Assembly: GCF_007667425.1 (NCBI RefSeq)
Contig: NZ_VDRC01000001.1
Span: 1,332,595 to 1,396,594, forward strand
DNA length: 64,000 nt
Origin: Microbacterium sp. 1.5R
GTDB lineage: Bacteria > Actinomycetota > Actinomycetes > Actinomycetales > Microbacteriaceae
Reading direction: 5' to 3'
Within the stretch, counting starts at the first letter, position 1. Every line of letters begins with the position of its first letter. Of the stretch, positions 55,001 through 62,292 are shown piece after piece. Below the pieces are notes generated by a model. The model did not search any database, was not told the origin of the DNA, and saw nothing but the letters and a program-made list of their open reading frames with translations. The translations under genes and the position numbers were made by a program.

Positions 55001-58000
55001 CGGATTCACCGTGACCGACCGTCTCCCCACCGGGCTCGAGCTCGTCTCGGCGACCGGCGACTCCTGGTCGGCCGCGACGGTCGTCGGTCGGGACGTCATC
55101 CTCGAGTGGGAGGGCGGCACCCTCGCCGCGGGCGACGACGCCGAGCCGATCACGGTGACCGCGCGAGTCACGTCGGTCGACGCGGGGTCGCTCCGCAACG
55201 TCGCCGTGGTCGAGCCTTCGCCGGATGAACCGATCGGAGAGTCCATCCCGGTCGGATCGACTCCCGACGAGTTCGAGAACGGCAACCCCGTGCCCGACCC
55301 CGAGAACCCGTCGAACAACGACGACGGCGCCGACATCCCGGTGCTGCCGCCGACGCTGAGCCTCGGCAACCGGCTGTGGCTCGACACCGGAGACGGAGAC
55401 GATCTCGACAACGGACGGTTCGACGACGGCGAGCAGCCGGTGGCCGACGCCGTGGTCGAGCTCCTCGGGGCCGACGGCGCACCCGTGTTGGATGCGGCCG
55501 GCGACCCGGTCGTCGCGACGACGGATGCTGCGGGCTTCTACCGCTTCGATGACCTCTCCCCCGGTCAGTACCGAGTGCGCGTCGCCGCGGGCAGCTTCAC
55601 CGCGGCAGGGCCGCTGGCTCACCACCTGTCGAGCACGGGCTCCTCGGCGGCATTCGACGCCGGGTCGAACAACGCGGACAAGGGTGAGGATGCGCGATTC
55701 CCCGCCGAGACCGGTGTGACATCGGCCGTGATCGACCTGCAGCCGGGCGTGACCGGCGAGCTCGACGGCGGAGCCACGGGCGCCGGCGCGAACGGTCCGT
55801 TCGGCGATCAGTACGACAACCTCACCGCCGACTTCGGTTTCATCCCGGCGCTGTCGCTCGGAAACCGGCTGTGGTTCGACGACGGCACGGGCGCCGGACA
55901 GGCCGACAACGGCATCCTCGACGACGGGGAACGGCCAGTCTCCGGAGCGGTGGTCGAGCTGCTCGACGGCACGGGCGCTCCGGTGCTCACATCCGACGGT
56001 GCGCCTCTCGTCGCGACGACGGACGCCGCGGGCTTCTATCGGTTCGACGACCTCCCCGCCGGCGACTACCGGGTGCGGATCGCCGCGTCGAACTTCGCGA
56101 CGGGTGCACCGCTAGACGGTTACTTCTCGTCCAGCCCGACGTCGACCGACTTCGACGGGGCATCGAACAACGCCGACAAGGGTGCGAATGCCCCCGATCC
56201 CGCCACCACCGGCGTGGTCTCGTCGACGGTGACGCTCGCCCCCGGCGCACAGCCGGCTGACGACGTGGATGCCGGCGCATCGGGCGCCGGTGCCCACGGC
56301 CCCGGCGGCGACGCGACCGACAACCTGACGGTCGACTTCGGATTCATCGAGCGACTTGCGGTCGGTGACTTCGTGTGGTTCGACAGCGACCGCGACGGCA
56401 TCCAGGACGCAGGGGAACGTCCCGTTCCCGACGTCACCGTGACGCTGCTGAACGCCGACGGGACGCCCGCGGTCCACGGCGACGGAAACCCCGTGCCGCC
56501 CGTCACGACCGATGCGAACGGACACTACGTGTTCGACGGACTGGTACCCGGCGACTACCGCGTCCGCTTCTCGGGCTTCCCCTCCGGCTACGCCCCCACG
56601 AAGGCGTCGTCCGACGGATCGACGTCGGCGAACGACTCGAACCCCGACGCCACCGGCCTGACCCCGGTGTTCACCCTCGCGGTCGGGTCCGACACCCGGC
56701 CCGTCACGCCGGCCGACGGAGCGACGGTCGCGCGTCGGATCAACCCGACGATCGACGCCGGTCTCGTCGCGGCGATGAGCCTGGGCAACCGCCTCTGGTT
56801 CGACACCGGAGCCGGTGCACGCACCAACAACGGGAGCGTCGACGCGGACGAGGATCCCGTGGCGGGCGCAGTGATCGAGCTGCTGAACCCGGCCGGGCGG
56901 CCGGTGCTCGACAACGACGGCGACCCGATCACCACGACCACGGATGCCGAGGGCTTCTACCGGTTCGACGGCCTGACCCCCGGTCAGTATCGGGTGCGCG
57001 TCGCTGCCGCCGCTTTCGCCGATGACGGTCCCCTCGCCGGGTACGTGTCGTCGACCGTGACATCGGGTGCCTTCGACGCCCCGAGCAACAGCGCCGACAA
57101 GGGCGTCGACTCCCTCGACCCCGCTACCACGGGCGTGAGCTCGGCCGTGATCGATCTGCAGCCCGGTGTCACGGGTGAGGTCGACGACGACGCGGAGGGT
57201 GCCGGTGACAACAGTCCGTTCGGCGACGCCTTCGACAACCTGACGGTCGACTTCGGGTTCGTGCAGCCGTACGACCTCACGGTCTCCAAGCAGCTGACGT
57301 CGAAGTCCACGCCCTACCAGGTGAGCCAGACCGTGACCTACTCTCTGACCCCCTCGAACACCGGCCCCGGCACCGCCGTCTCCGGATTCACCGTGTCGGA
57401 CCTGCTGCCCGACGGCCTGACGTTCGTCTCGGCGACCGGTGCCGGCTGGCAGCTCGTCGACGCGGCCGGACCCGAGATCGTGCTCCGGTGGACGGGCCGC
57501 TCGCTGGCGGCCGGAGACTCCGCGACCCCGATCACGGTGACGGCCACCGTCTCCACGGAGACCCCCGGAACGCTCGTGAACTTCGCGGTCGTCGAACCGT
57601 CCCCCGATCAGCGGACTCCGGAGAGCATCCCGGTCGGCAGCGGACCCGACAAGTACGAGAACGGCGACCCCGCGCCGACCGCCGGCAGCCCGTCGAACAA
57701 CGACGACGGCACGCCGATCGTCGTCGCCGGCCCGACGTACTCTCTCGGCAACCGGCTGTGGGAGGACACGGGCGCGGGTCCGCTGACCGACAACGGCCGG
57801 TACGACACGGGCGAGGACCCCGTCGTCGGAGCGCGCGTGGAGCTGTTGAACGCCGCCGGCAACGTCATCGCGACCACGTCGACCGACTCGAGCGGCTTCT
57901 ACCGGTTCGATGACCTCGCCCCCGGCGACTACCGGGTCCGCGTCGCGGCGGTGAACTTCGCCGCGGACGGACCGCTGGCATCGTGGTTGTCATCGACCGC

Positions 58001-60074
58001 CGCCTCGGCCGACTTCGGCACCCCGTCGAACAACAGCGACAAGGGCGAGGATTCGCTCGCCCCGGCCACGACCGGAATCACCTCGAGCGTGGTCGCGCTC
58101 GGCGCAAGCGACAGCCCGTCGGGCGAGGTGGATGCCGGAGCGCGCGGCGCGGGAGCGAACGGTCCCTTGGGAGATGCCTTCGACACGCTCACCGTGGACT
58201 TCGGATTCATCCCGGGGTTGTCGCTGGGGAACAGGTTGTGGTTCGACGCCGGCTCCGGCGAGGGCGAGGCGAACAACGGCGTCTTCGATGACGGGGAGGC
58301 CCCGGTGGTCGGCGCCGTCGTGGAACTGCTCGACGGCACGGGAGCACCGCTTCTGGTCGGCGGGGTTCCGGTGACGACGACGACCGATGCCAAGGGCTAC
58401 TACCGGTTCGACGGGCTGCCCGTCGGCGACTACCGCGTGCGGGTCGCCGCGTCGAACTTCACGCCCGGCGCCCCGCTCGCCGACTGGCTGTCGTCGAGCC
58501 CGACGTCGGTCGATGCCACGGAGAACAACGCAGACAAGGGCCAGAACGCTCCCGACCCGGCGATCACCGGAATCACCTCCGGCGTCGTAACGCTGACGCG
58601 TGCCAACCCGACCGGGGACGGCGACGCAGGCGCGACAGGTGCGGGCAGGCATGGACCGAACGGTGACGCGGCGGACTTGCTGACGGTCGACTTCGGGTTC
58701 ACACAGGCATTCGCGGTGGGCGACACCGTGTGGCTCGATGACGACGGCGACGGTCGACTCGACACCGACGAACCCCGCGTGCCGAACGTCCTCGTCACGC
58801 TTCTCAGCGCCGACGGAAACCCCGTGACCGACCTGGACGGTGCCCCTGTGGCGCCGGTGCGCACCGACGCGAACGGTCGCTACGTGTTCGACAACCTCCC
58901 CCCTGGCGCGTACACGGTCTCGTTCACCGAGATCCCCGCCGGTGTGCAGTTCACCCGCCAGGGCGCGGGCGACGAGCTCGGAGACTCCAACCCGGGACGA
59001 GACGGCATGACACCTGTGTTCGTGCTCGGCCCAGCGGGAGATCGCACGACCCCGGTGGAGGCCGGGGACGGTCAGATCACGGCAACGCGCATCGATCGCA
59101 CGATCGACGCAGGCCTCGTCCCGCTGCTCGCGATCGGCGACTACGTGTGGATCGACCAGGACCGTGACGGACGCCAGGATGCCGGCGAAGCACCGGTCCC
59201 CGGTGTCACCGTGACGCTCCTCACCGCCGACGGAACCCCCGCGGTCGACGCCGACGGCGCGCCCGTCGCCCCGACCACGACCGACGCTGCCGGGCACTAC
59301 GTGTTCGACGCCCTCCTGCCCGGCGACTACCGGGTCCGGTTCACGGACCTGCCCGCCGGGTACCGCCCGACCCGGCAGTCCGCTGCCGGCACCACGAGCG
59401 CAGACGACTCGAACCCCGACGTCACCGGCCTCACGCCCGTGTTCACCCTGCGCGGGAACGGCACCAACGTGCGCCCCGTGGCCCCCGGCGACGGGATCAC
59501 CCGCGCGCAGCAGATCAACCCCACCATCGACGCAGGCATCGCCACCCAGCTCTACGCCATCGGCGACGTCGTCTGGTTCGACACCAACGCCAACGGCCAC
59601 CTCGACCCCGGCGAGCAGCCGGTGCCTGGCGTCCTCGTGTCGCTCCGCGACGCCGACGGGAGCCCGGCACGTGACTGGCGCGGAGGGGTGGTCCCCGATC
59701 AGCGGACGAACGCGAACGGGCAGTACCTGTTCGACGGTCTCGTCGCGGGCGACTACTACATCCAGTTCAGCGACATCCCCGCCGGGTACACCTTTACCGC
59801 CCATGGCTCCGGAGGAGACGGCGACTCCAACCCGCTCGCCAGCGGACGGACCCCGGTGTTCTCTCTCGGCGCCGACTCCGCCGACCTGCGGCTGGTGTCC
59901 GGCGCGGACGGCACGCTGCTTGCTTCCTTCATCAACTCGACGATCGACGCAGGGCTGGTGACGATCCTCCCCACCACCGGATCGGCCGTGCCCGTGTGGG
60001 CGATCATCTTGGGCGTGCTCCTCCTTCTGCTCGGACTCGGGCTCACCGGAGCACGTCGGCGCCGAGCTCACTGA
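52053..60074 (+). CDS. Giant SdrD-B-repeat surface protein with LPTTG sorting signal
   Basis: A 2673-residue secreted protein. Signal peptide ends near AVAA (residues 47-50). A first SdrD-like domain (50-125) and a long beta-propeller-like region (130-630; DISEDRRTLYAVNLNDRRLYAVPL) lead to eleven SdrD-B domains from about residue 636, each with [SAV]-[LIV]-G-[ND]-x-[LV]-W and a Ca-binding loop DxDxDGxxDxGE, interrupted by two DUF11 domains (about 947 and 1740). LPTTG near residues 2639-2643, a helix and a basic tail form the sortase signal. Such proteins form rigid stalks. GTG start follows CAGGAGATACC. No sortase gene is nearby; a sortase elsewhere is needed. Confidence 0.9.
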   Translation: MDSSHADSARPTVRSTSRAIARPWRAVLAAVVTAVTVGASIVVASPAVAADGTVTGVVYQDFNDSGTRDAAAGDFGGDTGVGGVQVTATDSTGAVRGTATTSATGAYTLTVTGAATTDVRVEFTALPTAFRAARSGAGNGSTVQFVSIGATGVDLGVTQEGMVQTTAGAPRVVVPSQRSMIAYAGGDDVEGPTPNVPDQPALFGTTYDSSGDPASGRQVLATQGQIGTTWGTANYGDRHVFSGASFRRGTMVGPQGLGAIYLTDATTGSPNATPFVTIPNAGTNPRPADLTGYDWLHDTAGFSAPGRIGLGDIEISEDRRTLYAVNLNDRRLYAVPLTPGATPGAAPVAGTPQAITIPLATAAGCANAAVRPYGLGTFRGTLYVTLTCTGPTANDLRAWVVPMNEDTRAFGAAVLNVPLTFTRGPKYTATFPATSRTNNYLPWVETFQPLGEDGYGRGPSPIASSVVFDAAGNMSLSIKDRSADQNGIALSSTTPSDTEIYVYIGVGDLLRACRNAAGTWVTENAGSCGGNTSTQPANNWGIGGSKFYETVFYTTADMRSYHGSTAMGSALQLPGYTNVMATVIDPLALRQDGLRVYGNDDGRVERSATLTRASDRDGSFAKAGGLGDLSALVAEAPVEIGNRVWLDSDRDGVQDAGEAPIAGTTVRLYSADGSVIATAVTDADGEYYFSSSPGTSSPSAQYGLPLTADTGYEIRLDNAADYGAGGPLEHLAPTVTAAGADRAVDSNGVRQSPVLVSAAARTPDAGAADHTFDFGFVPLLSLGNRLWYDTGTGAGETDNGRHDAGEPPIVGATIELLDAAGAPVLGVDGAPRTTVTDAAGYYRFDDLLAATYRVRVAAGNFGAGAPLSGWTSSTGASAAFDAGSNNADKGVDAPNPSATGVTSGPIALAPGVIGDVDPGATGAGAHGPGGDATDNLTVDFSFVPQIDLTIDKQLTSGNGPYRLGDEVTFDLLASNNGPGAARPGFTVTDRLPTGLELVSATGDSWSAATVVGRDVILEWEGGTLAAGDDAEPITVTARVTSVDAGSLRNVAVVEPSPDEPIGESIPVGSTPDEFENGNPVPDPENPSNNDDGADIPVLPPTLSLGNRLWLDTGDGDDLDNGRFDDGEQPVADAVVELLGADGAPVLDAAGDPVVATTDAAGFYRFDDLSPGQYRVRVAAGSFTAAGPLAHHLSSTGSSAAFDAGSNNADKGEDARFPAETGVTSAVIDLQPGVTGELDGGATGAGANGPFGDQYDNLTADFGFIPALSLGNRLWFDDGTGAGQADNGILDDGERPVSGAVVELLDGTGAPVLTSDGAPLVATTDAAGFYRFDDLPAGDYRVRIAASNFATGAPLDGYFSSSPTSTDFDGASNNADKGANAPDPATTGVVSSTVTLAPGAQPADDVDAGASGAGAHGPGGDATDNLTVDFGFIERLAVGDFVWFDSDRDGIQDAGERPVPDVTVTLLNADGTPAVHGDGNPVPPVTTDANGHYVFDGLVPGDYRVRFSGFPSGYAPTKASSDGSTSANDSNPDATGLTPVFTLAVGSDTRPVTPADGATVARRINPTIDAGLVAAMSLGNRLWFDTGAGARTNNGSVDADEDPVAGAVIELLNPAGRPVLDNDGDPITTTTDAEGFYRFDGLTPGQYRVRVAAAAFADDGPLAGYVSSTVTSGAFDAPSNSADKGVDSLDPATTGVSSAVIDLQPGVTGEVDDDAEGAGDNSPFGDAFDNLTVDFGFVQPYDLTVSKQLTSKSTPYQVSQTVTYSLTPSNTGPGTAVSGFTVSDLLPDGLTFVSATGAGWQLVDAAGPEIVLRWTGRSLAAGDSATPITVTATVSTETPGTLVNFAVVEPSPDQRTPESIPVGSGPDKYENGDPAPTAGSPSNNDDGTPIVVAGPTYSLGNRLWEDTGAGPLTDNGRYDTGEDPVVGARVELLNAAGNVIATTSTDSSGFYRFDDLAPGDYRVRVAAVNFAADGPLASWLSSTAASADFGTPSNNSDKGEDSLAPATTGITSSVVALGASDSPSGEVDAGARGAGANGPLGDAFDTLTVDFGFIPGLSLGNRLWFDAGSGEGEANNGVFDDGEAPVVGAVVELLDGTGAPLLVGGVPVTTTTDAKGYYRFDGLPVGDYRVRVAASNFTPGAPLADWLSSSPTSVDATENNADKGQNAPDPAITGITSGVVTLTRANPTGDGDAGATGAGRHGPNGDAADLLTVDFGFTQAFAVGDTVWLDDDGDGRLDTDEPRVPNVLVTLLSADGNPVTDLDGAPVAPVRTDANGRYVFDNLPPGAYTVSFTEIPAGVQFTRQGAGDELGDSNPGRDGMTPVFVLGPAGDRTTPVEAGDGQITATRIDRTIDAGLVPLLAIGDYVWIDQDRDGRQDAGEAPVPGVTVTLLTADGTPAVDADGAPVAPTTTDAAGHYVFDALLPGDYRVRFTDLPAGYRPTRQSAAGTTSADDSNPDVTGLTPVFTLRGNGTNVRPVAPGDGITRAQQINPTIDAGIATQLYAIGDVVWFDTNANGHLDPGEQPVPGVLVSLRDADGSPARDWRGGVVPDQRTNANGQYLFDGLVAGDYYIQFSDIPAGYTFTAHGSGGDGDSNPLASGRTPVFSLGADSADLRLVSGADGTLLASFINSTIDAGLVTILPTTGSAVPVWAIILGVLLLLLGLGLTGARRRRAH

Positions 60075-60088
60075 GAGCCGGGCGAAGC

Positions 60089-60125
60089 CCGACGGCGGAT
60101 CGGACCCCAGCCGATCCGCCGTCGG
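60089..60125. terminator. Bidirectional terminator after the SdrD-repeat gene
   Basis: A 15-bp perfect stem (60089-60103 with 60111-60125, 7-base loop) lies between convergent stops at 60074 and 60169. Confidence 0.8.
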
Positions 60126-60168
60126 CGCTGCTGCGAGTCCCGGATCTCCGCACTGCGCGAGCGGATGG

Positions 60169-61098
60169 TCACCGAGGGATGGTCGCGCGCGGCGTCTCGC
60201 CGTAGGCGTCCTTGTATGCGGCAGCGAAGCGTCCGAGGTGCGCGAAACCCCAGCGGTGGGCGATCTCGGCGACGGTCGTGCGTGCAGGGTCCGCCCCCAG
60301 GAGCTCCTGATGCGCGGCCGACAGTCGGGCCGAGCGCAGGAACGCCATCGGCGATTCACCGTAGGCCTGCTGGAACGCGTACTGCAGTCCCCGAACACTC
60401 AATCGTGCGGCCTTCGCGATGTCGTGGATCGTGATCGCACGCTGCAGATTGTCGTCGATGAACGCGCGCGCTCGTCGGGCGGCGATCGATGAGGTGGCGG
60501 TGCGCTCAGCGGGCCGGTGCAGGCCGAAGGCGATGATGGCGGTCGCGATCATCGAACGCGTCGCCTCCTCCCGGATGAGCAGGTTGTCGTACATTCCGGG
60601 CTGCAGCACGTGTCGTCGGTAGACGCCGATGGTCCCGGCCCAGAGGCGCTGCATCGCCGGGGAGATGGGGCGCACCGCGGCGGGATCCAGGGTCGTCGGC
60701 TCTTCGACGAACGCCGATCGGGCGATCTCCCGCACGGCAGTGCCACGCACGGCGATGCTCGAGAACGCTCCCCGTGGGATGGCGAGTTCGCAGACGATCA
60801 GGGACGGGACCCTGATGCTGTCGCCGGGCGCCGCAACGTGCTGGGTCCCATCGACGTCCATCATGAATGCCGCGGTGCTCGTCATGATCTGCAGGGCGTC
60901 GGCAGGGGCGCTCTCCACGCGATACGGTGTGCCGATCTCCGTCGCGGCGTCGACGAGCACGTCGCCGCGTGTCACCGATGCCCGCAACGACAACCCGCCG
61001 CGACCCCCTACGGTCGGGCGGTTGCCTCCCGCCATGACGGTGAGAGCCTCGATCGCTTCATCTCGATCGTGCGTCTCGAGCGTGGTCCTCTGCAGCAT
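60169..61098 (-). CDS. AraC-family transcriptional regulator
   Basis: A 309-residue regulator. The N-terminal 190 residues form a beta-rich AraC_binding_2-type sensor (TQHVAAPGDSIRVPS); the C-terminal 100 residues are a double HTH domain (HDIAKAARLSVRGLQYAFQQAYGESPMAFL, GFAHLGRFAAAYKDAYGETP). Promoter-proximal sequence includes GGAAG before ATG 61098. Neighbours on both sides face away from or towards it, so the target is not evident. Confidence 0.9.
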   Translation of the reverse strand: MLQRTTLETHDRDEAIEALTVMAGGNRPTVGGRGGLSLRASVTRGDVLVDAATEIGTPYRVESAPADALQIMTSTAAFMMDVDGTQHVAAPGDSIRVPSLIVCELAIPRGAFSSIAVRGTAVREIARSAFVEEPTTLDPAAVRPISPAMQRLWAGTIGVYRRHVLQPGMYDNLLIREEATRSMIATAIIAFGLHRPAERTATSSIAARRARAFIDDNLQRAITIHDIAKAARLSVRGLQYAFQQAYGESPMAFLRSARLSAAHQELLGADPARTTVAEIAHRWGFAHLGRFAAAYKDAYGETPRATIPR

Positions 61099-61247
61099 TG
61101 CGCTTCCACGATGTGATCGTCGGGAGTCCCCCTCGAGATCCCGTGCGGCACACGATACTCAGGGCGGAGGAAGAGTCAACGATTCTTCCTCCGACCGGGG
61201 CGATTTCGTCATGGAGGAGGCGAATCCGTTGCGCGAGACGGATAGGG

Positions 61248-62249
61248 GTGCGCGGATCGGACAATCGACGCAGGAGTAATCTCGCCTGGGTGACGGTCAT
61301 CATCGCCTTCCTCGCCAACGTCCTCGTGGCGGTCGCCAAGACGGTGGCCGCCGCGCTCACCTCGTCGGCGTCGATGGTCGCCGAGGCCGCGCACTCGTGG
61401 GCTGACGCCGGGAATGAGATCTTCCTCCTCATCGCGGACCGCCATGGCGCCAAGGCCAAGGACGAGCGGCATCCGCTCGGGTACGGTCGCGCGGCGTTCG
61501 TGTGGTCGCTGGTCGCCGCATTCGGGATCTTCACCGCCGGGTCGATCGTGTCGATCATGCACGGCGTGCAGGAGCTGTCGGAGACGGGTCCGGTGGAGAG
61601 CCCCGGCATCGCGTACACGGTGCTCGGCATCGCGTTCGTGCTCGAGGGGGCGTCGTTCACGCAAGCACTGGTGCGGTCGCGCAAGCTGGCGCGCGAGCGG
61701 GGATCGTCGACGTGGGACTACGTGCTCGAGACGAGCGACACGACCCTGCGTGCGGTGTTCTTCGAGGACGCAGCGGCTCTCATCGGGCTGGTGATCGCCG
61801 GTGGTGCGATCGCCATGCATCAGATCACGGGCGTCGCGGCGTGGGATGCCGTGGGCTCGATCCTCGTCGGCGTGCTGCTCGGCATCGTGGCCCTGATCCT
61901 CATCCGCCGGAACATCGCGTTCCTGATCGGGTCGAACGCCTCCCCGGCTCTGCGCGAGCGCGTGGGCCTCGCCCTGCTCACGTCTCCGCAGATCCAGCGC
62001 CTCACGTATCTGCACATCGAGTACGTGGGGCCGAACCGACTGTTCATCGTCGCGGAGGTCGACCTCGCCGGCGATGCGCGTGAGCACGACGTCGCGAGGC
62101 GTCTGCGTGACGTCGAGCAGCAGATCGAATCGCACCCCGTGGTCGAGACGGTCGTGCTGTCGCTGTCGGTCGACGACGAGACCTCGCTCGACTTCGGCGT
62201 GGGCGACGGTACCGGGACTGGCACCGGTACCGGCACCACTACGGCCTAG
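61248..62249 (+). CDS. Cation diffusion facilitator (ZnT9-like branch)
   Basis: About 333 residues with six hydrophobic helices. Helix 2 carries AEAAHSWADAGNE (metal site), helix 5 carries FFEDAAALIG, which is the ZnT9-like variant of the usual HxxxD. The C-terminal cytoplasmic ferredoxin-like domain starts near residue 215 (LRERVGLALL). A Gly-Thr tail (GTGTGTGT) ends the protein. It should export Zn2+ or a similar divalent cation. The GTG at 61248 is preferred because helix 1 follows within about 15 residues; an ATG at 61098 would overlap the AraC gene start. Confidence 0.8.
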   Translation: MRGSDNRRRSNLAWVTVIIAFLANVLVAVAKTVAAALTSSASMVAEAAHSWADAGNEIFLLIADRHGAKAKDERHPLGYGRAAFVWSLVAAFGIFTAGSIVSIMHGVQELSETGPVESPGIAYTVLGIAFVLEGASFTQALVRSRKLARERGSSTWDYVLETSDTTLRAVFFEDAAALIGLVIAGGAIAMHQITGVAAWDAVGSILVGVLLGIVALILIRRNIAFLIGSNASPALRERVGLALLTSPQIQRLTYLHIEYVGPNRLFIVAEVDLAGDAREHDVARRLRDVEQQIESHPVVETVVLSLSVDDETSLDFGVGDGTGTGTGTGTTTA

Positions 62250-62292
62250 CGCCCGCGACCTCATGGCTTCGCACCCGGGTAGCCCCGGGAGC

